Assembly: GCA_002238585.1 (NCBI GenBank)
Contig: MPMQ01000007.1
Coordinates: 1-64,000, forward strand
Direction of reading: 5' to 3'
DNA length: 64,000 bases
Source: Kistimonas sp. bin40
GTDB taxonomy: Bacteria > Pseudomonadota > Gammaproteobacteria > Pseudomonadales > Endozoicomonadaceae
Positions within the stretch are counted from its first letter, which is position 1, and the number at the start of each line of letters is the position of its first letter. Under the pieces are notes generated by a model. The model worked only from the letters and a program-made list of their open reading frames with translations. It was not told where the DNA came from and did no database searches. A program made the position numbers and the translations under genes. This document shows positions 42,129 through 51,253 of this stretch, piece after piece.

Positions 42129-42664
42129 TCTGTTCCCGCCCCTGTTGTTATCGCTGCCACCGCCCCAGAGGATTCTTCTCCCTGCCCCGTCTGAACTTCC
42201 ACCGGCACCACCCCCTGTCCATCGCTGGAAGACGACAGCGGTACATCGGGAGTGGCAGCCGCCAGATCGCGCCAGCCCTCCCGGAGTGTGCCAACAATCC
42301 GCCGCACAGCCTGCACCGGCTCGGCACTGTTCTCCACCATGGCCCGCAGCAGAAAAAACGAACACTGGTCGTAAAGAAAACCCAGCTGCTCGCCCAGCTC
42401 CCGTGCCTGACCATCCGCAGGACCATCCCGGGCATCCCGGGCGGGCACCCGCAAGCTACCCTGGAGTGCGGCAAAAATATCAAGGCAGCGGCCTGCCAGC
42501 TCGCCCCTGCGCGCCCCTGACACCGTCACACTCCCCTCAAGCTGGCACAAGATGTCATCCAGCCCCATCATCAAGACTTCCAGATCCCCCGCAGCAGTCT
42601 GGCGCCCCCCGCCAGCGTACTGCTGGTCGCGGTAATGCCCGCGCACACATCTGACAGGTTTCAC
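42116..42664 (-). CDS. fliS: flagellin export chaperone FliS
   Basis: The 182-residue protein has the FliS helical core (GRCLDIFAALQGSL ... GEQLGFLYDQCSFFLLRAMVENS ... LREGWRDLA). It keeps unexported flagellin soluble. It is longer than usual, with a low-complexity C-terminal tail. ATG overlaps the fliD stop by 4 nt. Position after fliC-fliD supports the call. Confidence 0.8.
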   Translation of the reverse strand: MKPVRCVRGHYRDQQYAGGGRQTAAGDLEVLMMGLDDILCQLEGSVTVSGARRGELAGRCLDIFAALQGSLRVPARDARDGPADGQARELGEQLGFLYDQCSFFLLRAMVENSAEPVQAVRRIVGTLREGWRDLAAATPDVPLSSSSDGQGVVPVEVQTGQGEESSGAVAAITTGAGTEWTA

Positions 42665-44052
42665 CGCGCCCCCTCCTTGTCCCGGGATGGCAACAAGCCT
42701 TCCAGGGCCTCTTTCTGAGCCTGCCAGTGACGCACCGTTCGCTCCATCACTTCAAACTCGCTGCGTAGACGTTCAGTCAACTCAGTGCGCCTTTTTTCCA
42801 GCTGAACGCGGCCAGCCTGTACCCTGGCAAGGTCACGCTCCAGACGATCCATGCCAGACTCGCCTCCCAGACCCGTCTTGGCGAACGTCTCCAGCCTCTT
42901 CAGAAGCCGACCACAAGGCCCCTGATCAGAAGACACCAGGAAAAACACGTCACTCGGTCTGTCATGGAGTGCCTTGCGCAGCTGCGCCTCCTCCAGAGCA
43001 AGTCGCCCGTCACGCTGGCGCGTCACCCCCATCTCCGCCAAGGACCTGTAGACCGAATCCGGGTTGGTGTTGAACTCGCCCAGACTGCGTTCCAGTTCCG
43101 CCGACAACCGACGCGCAGCAGCACCTCCCGCACCGACAGCACTCTCCCGCATGGTGTCGCGAAAGCGGTTGTACTCTCTGACCACGTCTTCCACCGCCAT
43201 CACCAGCTCTGCCTGGTTCATAGTGACGCTCACTTGCGCCGGCGCACCCGGCGGCGTTTCTCGCAGCAGATGCAACGCCAGGCCGCGCTGCTCCAGGCCT
43301 TCCGGGTAAACCTGAATCCGGTTGGAATCCCCCGATAAGGATACGCCGTCAATTTCGCACTTCATCCCCTGACCTGAAGTACTGCCACCATCCTTCCCCC
43401 CTTTGAACGATGCCACCAGTCCTCCATCGTCGTCCTTTTGGTCCAGCTTTTCTATCTTCAGCTTCCGGGCCGCACCATACTCACGTGCAGTCACTACGAT
43501 ACGGTAACCCTTTCCATCCGGCACAAGCCGGGCCGAAGCCAGGGAACCTGCTTCCTCGTTGATGGCCTTCACCACATCGGCGAGCTTCGCGTTGTCTGGA
43601 ATGGCAATGCTCGCGTCAGCCTCCACCTGGCCCTTTACTATCAGGCTCAGCTTCAGTTCGCAGGGACCAAACTCCGTATCGTCCTTCCATTCCTTGGAGT
43701 GCATACGAAAGGGACGGGCCAGCCTCTCGATGGCCACCGAAAAGGAATCCGGCAGTCTGTCACCAAATCCCTTCCCCTCGATGGTGGCCACAGCGACGGT
43801 CGCTTCCAGGCAATCCGGACGCGACGACATCACCACAGGCCGCACGCTCTCATCCGCCAGGCGACGACAGCTGCTTTCCAGCAAGGCTCCGCCACTGTAC
43901 AGGCGTCCCCGCATGGACAGCTCCTCCTCCAGACGTTGCTGGCGGCTCCCAAGCTCGCGCTCTTCGGCCGCAACACGCCCGGCGACCAGACTGCCTACAA
44001 CAGCATCTATATCAATCCCGGATCCCTGGCCGGGAATACTCAGCCCGTGCAT
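42661..44052 (-). CDS. fliD: flagellar filament cap protein FliD
   Basis: The 463-residue protein begins with the FliD signature GQGSGIDIDAVVGSLVAGR and continues with helical ends flanking a central domain (LVPDGKGYRIVVTAREYGAARKL type sequence). The C-terminus has VREYNRFRDTMRES, FNTNPDSVYRSLAEMGV and a final coiled coil. It caps the filament and folds flagellin. It lies 44 nt after fliC and is coupled to fliS. Confidence 0.92.
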   Translation of the reverse strand: MHGLSIPGQGSGIDIDAVVGSLVAGRVAAEERELGSRQQRLEEELSMRGRLYSGGALLESSCRRLADESVRPVVMSSRPDCLEATVAVATIEGKGFGDRLPDSFSVAIERLARPFRMHSKEWKDDTEFGPCELKLSLIVKGQVEADASIAIPDNAKLADVVKAINEEAGSLASARLVPDGKGYRIVVTAREYGAARKLKIEKLDQKDDDGGLVASFKGGKDGGSTSGQGMKCEIDGVSLSGDSNRIQVYPEGLEQRGLALHLLRETPPGAPAQVSVTMNQAELVMAVEDVVREYNRFRDTMRESAVGAGGAAARRLSAELERSLGEFNTNPDSVYRSLAEMGVTRQRDGRLALEEAQLRKALHDRPSDVFFLVSSDQGPCGRLLKRLETFAKTGLGGESGMDRLERDLARVQAGRVQLEKRRTELTERLRSEFEVMERTVRHWQAQKEALEGLLPSRDKEGAR

Positions 44053-44096
44053 GACTCAGTCCACCAGCCCAATAAAAAACAACCACGCAAAGCCGT

Positions 44097-45707
44097 TCAC
44101 CAGCGTAGCAGCTGGAGCACATCACGCGCCTGCTCATTGGCTTGCACCACCGTGGCAATACTGGCTTGCTTGAGAATTTGTAGCCGGGTCATTTCCGCCA
44201 CCTCGCTGGCATAGTCGGCGTCCACAAGCCGACCGCGAGATGCGCTCATATTCTGGCGAATGTTCTGCAGGTTATAGACCGTATGTTCCACCCGATTCTG
44301 CATGGCACCCATGCAACCACGCTGGGTATCCACAAAGTTAATAGCATAATCCAGCACGGCAATGGCTTGCTGCGCACTTTCAGCATTCAGCACAGTAAGT
44401 TCTCTCAGCGAAAGAACGCCAGCCTCTCCAGTCAAAGCCACGTCGGCGTCCTTCCCCGTGATAGCGTCCGCCACGCTGCTCGCCACAGCCACCAGTTTCT
44501 CGGAAGTGTGGAATTCGATATAGCCCTTGACCGTGCCAGGATCGGTAACACCCGTTGTAAAGGTCAGTGCCACTGGTGGAGTAATCTCCGATCCATCTGA
44601 TTTAAAACCTGAGAGTTCAGCGGAGGCCACCATCATCGCGCTAGAATCGCTTTCCGCCACCGTGATAGTCAAGTCATCTCCAGAAGCACTCTCCAGAATC
44701 AGTGCACCACCCTCGACTATTGCACGAACTCCCAATTTCGAATCGTCGTTGATAGCCGAAGCCCATTCTTTCAAAGCGTTACTCGCAACCAGTGCCTCGC
44801 CATCCTTCACAGAAAAATCGAAAGAGTTTGTATCATTCACAGTCAGCGTAACTGTCTCACCCGGCGATGCTGCTACATCACCTGCTCCCGCCTTAGCCGT
44901 CATTACCAGCTTTGCCTTGTTTTTCGCTGTAGCCACGACTCTTTTGCCGTTATCCGCGTGGTCGTTTATAGCCTTGGCAATCGTCGTTGCGCTATCGCCT
45001 TCCTTCACCTCCACCGTAAACGGGGAGAGGACGGGGACTTCACCGTCCAGTTCGACGACCGGGACATCCATAAAAGTCAATGTCTGCGCCACAGGCACCG
45101 CCACAGTCGTGGTCGCAACTCCACCCAAACTGAATGCCTCCCAACCCTTTACACGAACACCTTTCCCTGTGTCGGCGCAAGTCCCCATGTCCGGGGTCTT
45201 GATTCCCTCAGTCGCCATGCTGGGTACGCTCAAGCTCACTGTCTCGCAGCTATTGGCTCCTACCTGAAAGCTTTTGCCCTCGTAACTGCCATCCAGCAAC
45301 TTGTTGGCACCGAAGCTGGTGGTTTCCGCAATACGGTCCAGTTCGGCCTTCAGCTGACTGACCTCTGCCTCCAATGCCTGCCTCTCACTCCTGCCGTTAC
45401 TATCGCTGGCCGCCTGCAGGGCCAGATCGCGCATACGTTGCAAAATCTGAGTGTATTCGCCCAGTGCCCCTTCCACTGTTTGTGTCACCGACAGGCTATC
45501 ACTCGCGTTACGCAGCGCTACCGTCAGCCCGTTGATCTGGGACGTCATCCGGTTGGCTATTTGCAATCCGGCCGCATCATCGCGTGCGCTGCCAATGCGG
45601 TAGCCGGTGGACAACCGCTGCATACTCCGCTCCAGGCCAGAAGTGGCACGCGACAGTGAAGTTTGCGCTATCAGTGACGGTGTATTGGTGTTGACTGAAA
45701 GTCCCAT
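44097..45707 (-). CDS. fliC: flagellin
   Basis: The 536-residue protein shows conserved D0/D1 ends (MGLSVNTNTPSLIAQTSLSR, then RLSTGYRIGSARDDAAGLQIANRM, and at the C-terminus GAMQNRVEHTVYNLQNIRQNMSASRGRLVDADYASE) around a variable Ala/Ser/Val-rich centre. It polymerises into the filament. Three cysteines are present (Cys154, Cys177, Cys465); flagellins usually lack cysteine. Only one flagellin gene lies in the window. No clear sigma28 promoter was found upstream. Confidence 0.95.
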   Translation of the reverse strand: MGLSVNTNTPSLIAQTSLSRATSGLERSMQRLSTGYRIGSARDDAAGLQIANRMTSQINGLTVALRNASDSLSVTQTVEGALGEYTQILQRMRDLALQAASDSNGRSERQALEAEVSQLKAELDRIAETTSFGANKLLDGSYEGKSFQVGANSCETVSLSVPSMATEGIKTPDMGTCADTGKGVRVKGWEAFSLGGVATTTVAVPVAQTLTFMDVPVVELDGEVPVLSPFTVEVKEGDSATTIAKAINDHADNGKRVVATAKNKAKLVMTAKAGAGDVAASPGETVTLTVNDTNSFDFSVKDGEALVASNALKEWASAINDDSKLGVRAIVEGGALILESASGDDLTITVAESDSSAMMVASAELSGFKSDGSEITPPVALTFTTGVTDPGTVKGYIEFHTSEKLVAVASSVADAITGKDADVALTGEAGVLSLRELTVLNAESAQQAIAVLDYAINFVDTQRGCMGAMQNRVEHTVYNLQNIRQNMSASRGRLVDADYASEVAEMTRLQILKQASIATVVQANEQARDVLQLLRW

Positions 45708-45937
45708 CGGGACACCCCCTGCTCGTCGAGCATCTCAGCTACGCCTGGAAAGACCCGCTCGACCGTGCGCTCTGAAAGTTAAATTCCTTCAACTTCAAGT
45801 TGGCGGTCCCTGACCAACATGCGACAACAGACTTGCATCACGATTCGCGCCCATGAACAGCGAACCCTTTCCCGGCACTGCCAGGCCGCCTTCGGCTTTT
45901 TCCGAAAAACAAACGCCACCTGCTCCCGCCAGGGTCT

Positions 45938-46786
45938 TCAGGGCTCGACAGGCTCGACAAGATCCTGGCCCAGAACACGGCAGTGAATCAGGGGACCCTC
46001 CGCGAGCTTGTCTGTCTTGCGTCGTACTCTGATGATGTCTCCCTGCTTGCCTGATTCCACCGCTGTACCCGCCGCCGAGATAAGCATCTGCGACCGGACC
46101 AGCCGGATACTGACCGGCATACCGCTTTTCACAAGCTCCGGCCTCCTGAGCAAGGCCGGCGTCAGCAGGCTATCGGGGTTGATGTACTGCCTGGCCACCA
46201 GATTGGCGAGGGCGTCCGCGCGTGTAAAAAATCCCTGCCGCAGTTTGTCAAGGGCGGTGGGCGCGGCGTAGGTTCTGGCTGAAGTCACAACATCGCCCGG
46301 GGCCAGACGTGTGCCGGCATAGAGCACTGTCAATGTCCCCTGCACGCTGGCCTTGAAACGCTGATGCCACTGACGAGCCGCAGGAGACAAGGGCGTGTCG
46401 CCCGGCAGGCACCGGGCCCTGATCCACAGCTGACCCAGGGGCATACTGGCTTTTGTCTGGAAGCTGCAGCACTGACAGCCTTCCGGCGGGGGCGTGCAAG
46501 GTGCCGATGTGACACTGACCGGGGCCAGTTTCACCTGGCGCCAGGGCGTGCCAGCCGCACTTTTCAGCCATTGACCTATTCTTCCTGTCAACCAGACTTG
46601 AGCTTGCTCCTCCATCTGCCGGCATACCGGCGACTCTACGCTGGCCATCACAACAGCCCGCCGGCCCGGCACAAACACCAGCAGCATGCACACCAGCAGC
46701 GCAGCACCTCCGTAGATAAAAATACAGCGACGTGCTTTTTGTGTCGCGCAAATAAAACAGGCGTCCCGCGACGCCTTTCTGGACAT
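45938..46786 (-). CDS. flgA: flagellar P-ring chaperone FlgA
   Basis: From the ATG at 46786 the product is 282 residues with a hydrophobic export segment (IYGGAALLVCMLLVFVPG) and a C-terminal SAF-type domain (TLTVLYAGTRLAPGDVV ... VKSGMPVSIRLVRSQMLISAAGTAVESGKQGD), the FlgA family core. It helps FlgI assemble around the rod. It is unusually cysteine-rich in the middle (CTPPPEGCQCC). It is divergent from flgB, sharing a 66-bp intergenic region. Confidence 0.88.
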   Translation of the reverse strand: MSRKASRDACFICATQKARRCIFIYGGAALLVCMLLVFVPGRRAVVMASVESPVCRQMEEQAQVWLTGRIGQWLKSAAGTPWRQVKLAPVSVTSAPCTPPPEGCQCCSFQTKASMPLGQLWIRARCLPGDTPLSPAARQWHQRFKASVQGTLTVLYAGTRLAPGDVVTSARTYAAPTALDKLRQGFFTRADALANLVARQYINPDSLLTPALLRRPELVKSGMPVSIRLVRSQMLISAAGTAVESGKQGDIIRVRRKTDKLAEGPLIHCRVLGQDLVEPVEP

Positions 46787-46852
46787 GCTCTCGTTGTCGT
46801 CTACTCTCTGGCGACGATTTGCACAGGCCAGAACAGGATTGACGGGGGACTT

Positions 46853-47236
46853 ATGGCTGTATCCTTTTTCAGTGCACTGGGTGACCACCCGCAGCTGCTC
46901 GGCTTGCAGGTGCGCAGGCTGGAGGTGTACGGCGGCAACCTGGTCAATGCCGGTACGCCGGGCTACAGGGCCCGTGACTTCGACGACCGCTGGCGGAAGG
47001 AAGGGCTGGCGTTGGTCCGGACCCGGGAAAGCCACCTTCAGGCGGCCAGCGAGGCCGGACGTGTCAGCTGGCGAGGCGAAATTCAGGCGGCGCTGGACGG
47101 CAACAGTGTGGACCTCCCTGTCGAACAGACGGCGGTTGCCCACGCGCTGTCCGAATATTCGGTCAACCTGTCCTTCATGCGTCATCATCTTTCTCTCCTG
47201 GGAATGGCTGTCAACGGCCGAGCGGGTGGAGCATGA
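46853..47236 (+). CDS. flgB: flagellar proximal rod protein FlgB
   Basis: The 127-residue protein (LLGLQVRRLEVYGGNLVNAGTPGYRARDF ... HALSEYSVNLSFMRHHLSLLGMAVNG) is a typical FlgB. GGGGG precedes the start at 46853. It overlaps flgC by 4 nt (ATGA) and opens the plus-strand rod/hook operon. Confidence 0.93.
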   Translation: MAVSFFSALGDHPQLLGLQVRRLEVYGGNLVNAGTPGYRARDFDDRWRKEGLALVRTRESHLQAASEAGRVSWRGEIQAALDGNSVDLPVEQTAVAHALSEYSVNLSFMRHHLSLLGMAVNGRAGGA

Positions 47237-47661
47237 GTTTTCAGTCGGTATATGGTCTGGCAGGCCAGGGCATGTTTGTTCATGGTGTCCGTCTTAACAC
47301 CGTGGCTTCCAATCTGGCGCACGCTCAGGTGCCGGCTGCCAGTGCCGAGGCCGTCTACAAGCCCAAAGAGGTGGTACTGGCACCCGCCCGGGCCGCCTCC
47401 CTGGCTGGCGGTGGAGGTTCGGTGTTTGGTGTGAAGGTAGCCAGGATTGTCGACAGTGAGCAACCTGCTGTCGTACAACACCAGCCTGGACATCCGGTGT
47501 CTGATGACCAAGATCGTGTTTTCTATCCGCCGGTGGATCTGGTGTCACAGATGGCAGGCATGATCTCGGCTTCCCGTGCCTTTGATACGGCAGTGTCCCT
47601 CTTTTCCACAGGACGCCACATGCAAGGCCGCCTGCTGGACCTGATCAATGTCAGGGGGTAA
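47233..47661 (+). CDS. flgC: flagellar proximal rod protein FlgC
   Basis: The 142-residue protein starts MSFQSVYGLAGQGMFVHGVRLNTVASNLAHAQ-like, and ends ASRAFDTAVSLFSTGRHMQGRLLDLINVRG, matching FlgC. Coupled to flgB. Confidence 0.92.
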   Translation: MSFQSVYGLAGQGMFVHGVRLNTVASNLAHAQVPAASAEAVYKPKEVVLAPARAASLAGGGGSVFGVKVARIVDSEQPAVVQHQPGHPVSDDQDRVFYPPVDLVSQMAGMISASRAFDTAVSLFSTGRHMQGRLLDLINVRG

Positions 47662-47664
47662 GTC

Positions 47665-48336
47665 ATGAGTACGCCCATGTCCATGAATGCACTGGCCATG
47701 GTGCCGGAGCCGCACGCCCCCGCCGGGGCCGCGCCGCCGCAGCGCGACAAGATGACATCGAAGCAGACCTTCATGAAATTGCTGGTGGCGCAGCTACGCC
47801 ACCAGGACCCCCTCAATCCTGTCGAAAACACTGAGCTGGTCAGCCAGCTGGCCGCTGTCAGCAGTGTTGAGCACCTGGCCGGCATCAGGGAGATGATGGA
47901 CAAGCGTGCCGATGATCACCGGCTGTCAGGTGTGGCCTTCGCCGGCAGCCTGGTCAACAAGAAGGTGGGGCTCGACGGAGACGTTTTCACGCTGACCGGC
48001 GCTCCCGCCGGGCTGGATGTGAGCTACGTCATGCCGGACAACGGTGATGCCCTGGTAGTGCGCTTGCTCGATGACACCGGCCGGCAGGTTGGTCAACACC
48101 AGGCCCGGGGGAAGCCGGGCGCGGAACAAACAAGCTCGCTGGCACGGCTGTTCGGCCGCCGTTTGCCAGCAGGCCGCTACCAGATGGTGGCGCAGGCCGC
48201 ATCCGGGCAGGGGAGCGATCTGCGCCTGCATGCCCGTGTGCGCAGTGTGGACTGGCCGGAATACGGGGGCGAACCGCGCCTGGTGCTTGAGGGCACCACC
48301 CCCACTGCGCTGTCGCGTATACGCTCAGTGCACTGA
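47665..48336 (+). CDS. flgD: flagellar hook scaffold FlgD
   Basis: The 223-residue protein has the FlgD N-terminal export/cap motif (FMKLLVAQLRHQDPLNPVENTELVSQLA) and a C-terminal FlgD Ig-like/tudor part. It caps the growing hook. It lies 3 nt after flgC. Confidence 0.93.
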   Translation: MSTPMSMNALAMVPEPHAPAGAAPPQRDKMTSKQTFMKLLVAQLRHQDPLNPVENTELVSQLAAVSSVEHLAGIREMMDKRADDHRLSGVAFAGSLVNKKVGLDGDVFTLTGAPAGLDVSYVMPDNGDALVVRLLDDTGRQVGQHQARGKPGAEQTSSLARLFGRRLPAGRYQMVAQAASGQGSDLRLHARVRSVDWPEYGGEPRLVLEGTTPTALSRIRSVH

Positions 48337-48376
48337 TGGTGCTACAGGCTACAAAGTCAGGAGAGGTGTCAGGACC

Positions 48377-49600
48377 ATGTCCCAGATAGGCATATCGGGT
48401 TTGAATATGGCGAAGACCAGTCTGGAAACAGCCGGTCACAACATCGCCAACGCCGAAACAGGTGGCTTCAAAAAATTCCGTGTCATTCTGAGTGACAGCT
48501 ACAGCCAGACAGGGGGCTCGCATGTCCAGATGGCGGGTGTCAGCGTGGATGGTCAGGAGCAGATGTTCTCTCAGGGCATGCTCAAATCCACCGGGAACAG
48601 CTATGACATGGCATTGAGTGGAAATGGTTTTTTTGTGTTGTCCGATGCCAGCGGAGGACAGAAGTTTTCACGTGCCGGCTATTTTCACCTCGACAAGACC
48701 GGGCGACTGGTCGACCAGCATGGCGACCGGGTGCAGGGACTGTTCGGTGGACGTCCTGGCGATCTGCGGGTGGGGTCCTCCTTTATCGATGGCGCGCAGA
48801 CCAGCAAGGCTGTTGTCACTGTCAACCTGGACAACTCGGTCTCGTATCTTGCTGACCCGGGCGGGGCCAACCGCAGCTGGGAATCCCTGCTGAGTGTCTA
48901 CGACAGCCTGGGCTTTCGCCATGATCTGTTTCTTGGCTTCACGAAGAAACCAGCCCCTCCCCAAACCGAAGCCGTGGGAGAACAATCGGACGTTGCCGAT
49001 CTCTGGGAAATGCAAGTTGACTTCAAAGGCAAGAAGCTACTCGAGTCCCCGGCCACTCTCAGCTTCAACCCGGATGACGGATCACTCAATGAGGTGAGTC
49101 CCGACCCTGTGCTGCTGAAGGTGGAAGGAAAACAGCTTGGCACCGGAGCGAAAGACCTGGAAATCGCTTTGGAGATGACGGGTTCAACCCAGCACGCTGG
49201 CGGGTTTGAAGTCACTCGCTCGCAGCAGGATGGGTCCAGTTTTGGCACTCTCACCAAAGTGACAATAGCTGACCATGGTCGCATGGAGGCGATCTACAGC
49301 AACGGCGTCCGCAAACTGCTGGGTCAGGTCGCCGTGGCGAATTTTGCCTGTGAGCAAGCCCTCCAACCCGTCGGCAACACCCACTGGCAAGCCTGTCAGG
49401 AGTCCGGAGACCCTGTGCTGAGCACCTCCGGCAAAGGCTATGCCGGTGAGGTACACGGTGCCATGGTGGAACAGTCCACTGTGGATCTGGCTGACGAGTT
49501 GCTCAACTTGCTGGTGGCCCAGCGCAACTATCAAGCCAATGCCCGCACCATAAAAGCCGAGGAAGTCATGAACCAGACACTGCTGAACCAGCAAGTCTGA
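48377..49600 (+). CDS. flgE: flagellar hook protein FlgE
   Basis: The 407-residue protein begins MSQIGISGLNMAKTSLETAG and HNIANAETGGFKKFRVILSD, the rod/hook N-terminal family motif, with GFFVLSDASGGQKFSRAGYFHLD and the C-terminal DELLNLLVAQRNYQANARTIKAE. It forms the hook. The frame runs upstream, but the ATG at 48377 (AGGA upstream) gives the family start. Confidence 0.94.
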   Translation: MSQIGISGLNMAKTSLETAGHNIANAETGGFKKFRVILSDSYSQTGGSHVQMAGVSVDGQEQMFSQGMLKSTGNSYDMALSGNGFFVLSDASGGQKFSRAGYFHLDKTGRLVDQHGDRVQGLFGGRPGDLRVGSSFIDGAQTSKAVVTVNLDNSVSYLADPGGANRSWESLLSVYDSLGFRHDLFLGFTKKPAPPQTEAVGEQSDVADLWEMQVDFKGKKLLESPATLSFNPDDGSLNEVSPDPVLLKVEGKQLGTGAKDLEIALEMTGSTQHAGGFEVTRSQQDGSSFGTLTKVTIADHGRMEAIYSNGVRKLLGQVAVANFACEQALQPVGNTHWQACQESGDPVLSTSGKGYAGEVHGAMVEQSTVDLADELLNLLVAQRNYQANARTIKAEEVMNQTLLNQQV

Positions 49601-49615
49601 TCCTGGAGGAACATC

Positions 49616-50386
49616 TTGGACACCGGTGTACAAATGCCCGCCCGGGCAGCTGACCAGATAGTGCGTTTGCAGGCCGTGCATGCTGCCAATTTGACTGGGC
49701 AGACGGTGCCAGGCTTCCGGGCCGAGATCGGCTGGCCCAGAAGCCTGGGCCGCTCCGAAGAGGAGAGCGCACAGCCCGCCCCGCGCTTTGCCAGTCGACA
49801 GTTGACTGATGAGGGACGCACCCGCACCGATTTTTCCCCCGGCGCATTGCGGCTCACCGGGCGGGATCTGGATGTGGCGATAGACGGCAAGGGATGGATA
49901 CTTGTGCAAAAGGAAGGCCAGGTGGCCGTGACGCGCAATGGCCAGCTCGATCAGGACGCCGACGGTCAGCTGCAGGTCGCAGGCTGGCAGGTCATGGGCG
50001 GCGGCGGTGCCCTGACACTGCCTGCCCACAGTCGGTTGAGTGTCGCCAGCGACGGCACTGTCAGCGTTATTCCGCTGGGCAGCGCGACGGAAGAGATGGT
50101 GCAGGTGGATCGTATTCGACTGGTCAACCCGGCAGAAGAACAGCTGCGCCGGGCACCGGGCGGTGTCTTTGTCAGCGATGAGGTCAATGAGGGCATGGCG
50201 GAGGCACCGGAAGTGCGGCTGCGCGCTGGCACCCTGGAAGAGTCCAACGTCGATGCCGCAGCAGAGCTGATTGCTTTCATCAGTCTGGGGCGCGCTTTTG
50301 AAATGAACGTGAAGATGATGTCGACCTACAAGGAGACATCCATCTCCGGTGACCGGCTGCTTCGACCGGATGCACAGTCCGGATGA
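49616..50386 (+). CDS. flgF: flagellar proximal rod protein FlgF (TTG start)
   Basis: The 256-residue protein has rod-protein features DLDVAIDGKGWILVQKEGQVAVTRNGQL and the C-terminal LEESNVDAAAELIAFISLGRAFEMNVKMM. The start is a TTG at 49616, five bases after a strong GGAGGA. The expected short N-terminal helix of rod proteins is weaker than in flgG, so this is FlgF by order and similarity. Confidence 0.88.
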   Translation: MDTGVQMPARAADQIVRLQAVHAANLTGQTVPGFRAEIGWPRSLGRSEEESAQPAPRFASRQLTDEGRTRTDFSPGALRLTGRDLDVAIDGKGWILVQKEGQVAVTRNGQLDQDADGQLQVAGWQVMGGGGALTLPAHSRLSVASDGTVSVIPLGSATEEMVQVDRIRLVNPAEEQLRRAPGGVFVSDEVNEGMAEAPEVRLRAGTLEESNVDAAAELIAFISLGRAFEMNVKMMSTYKETSISGDRLLRPDAQSG

Positions 50387-50467
50387 CGCTGACAGCAGAA
50401 CAGCGGATCTGTGCCAGGAGGCGGCCCCGGAAGGGTCCGCCCGGCACTGCCCTGCTGAGGAGGGGTT

Positions 50468-51253
50468 ATGCATCCAGCACTCCTGATCAATCAAACGGGC
50501 CTGGCGGTCCAGGAACACCATTTGATGGCGGCCGCCCATAATCTGGCCAATGTCAGCACCCACGGCTTCAAGAGAAACAGGGCTGTTGTCGTTGACCAGT
50601 TCTATCGCGAGCTGCGTGAGGCCGGCGCCCAGGCCGACGCCCAGAACCTGCTGCCTTCGGGCATGCAGCTGGGAACCGGTGCCCGGGTCGAGGGTATGCA
50701 ACGACTGTTCACCATGGGCAATGTCGAGAACACCAGCCAGGCACTGGATATGGCGATTATTGGTCCGGGCTTCTTTCAGGTACAGCAGCCTGATGGCACC
50801 TCCGCCTATACCCGCAACGGCCAGTTCCAGCTCAGTGCTGACGGCCAGCTGGTCACCGCTGCCGGTATACCTCTGGAGCCTTCCATCATTATTCCGGCCG
50901 GCAGCAGTACAGTTACAGTGTCTTCCGATGGAGTGGTCAGTGTATCCATGCCTGGCGTCGTGCAACCCCAGGTGGCCGGTCAGCTGTCGCTGGTCAACTT
51001 CACCAACCCTATGGGACTCAGGGCGATGGGCGGCAACCTGTTCGTGGAGACTGAAGCCAGCGGTTCCCCCATCGAAGGCGTCGCCGGGCTTGGCGGCATG
51101 GGGGCCCTGCGCCAGTACGCCCTGGAGAGCTCCAACGTGGAAGTGGTTGAAGAGCTGGTCAACCTGATCATGATCCAGCGCGCCTACGAGATGAACGCCC
51201 GCGCCATAGACACTTCCGACAAGATGCTGGAGTTCCTCGTGCGCCATGTCTGA
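50468..51253 (+). CDS. flgG: flagellar distal rod protein FlgG
   Basis: The 261-residue protein (LINQTGLAVQEHHLMAAAHNLANVSTHGFKRNRAV ... ESSNVEVVEELVNLIMIQRAYEMNARAIDTSDKML) is full-length FlgG. GAGGAGG lies upstream. Its end overlaps flgH by 8 nt. Confidence 0.95.
   Translation: MHPALLINQTGLAVQEHHLMAAAHNLANVSTHGFKRNRAVVVDQFYRELREAGAQADAQNLLPSGMQLGTGARVEGMQRLFTMGNVENTSQALDMAIIGPGFFQVQQPDGTSAYTRNGQFQLSADGQLVTAAGIPLEPSIIIPAGSSTVTVSSDGVVSVSMPGVVQPQVAGQLSLVNFTNPMGLRAMGGNLFVETEASGSPIEGVAGLGGMGALRQYALESSNVEVVEELVNLIMIQRAYEMNARAIDTSDKMLEFLVRHV

Noticed and set aside
46787-46852. sigma54-like TGGC...TTGCA between flgA and flgB
   Set aside because: The spacing between the GG and GC elements is one base short of the strict requirement, so it is not supported.
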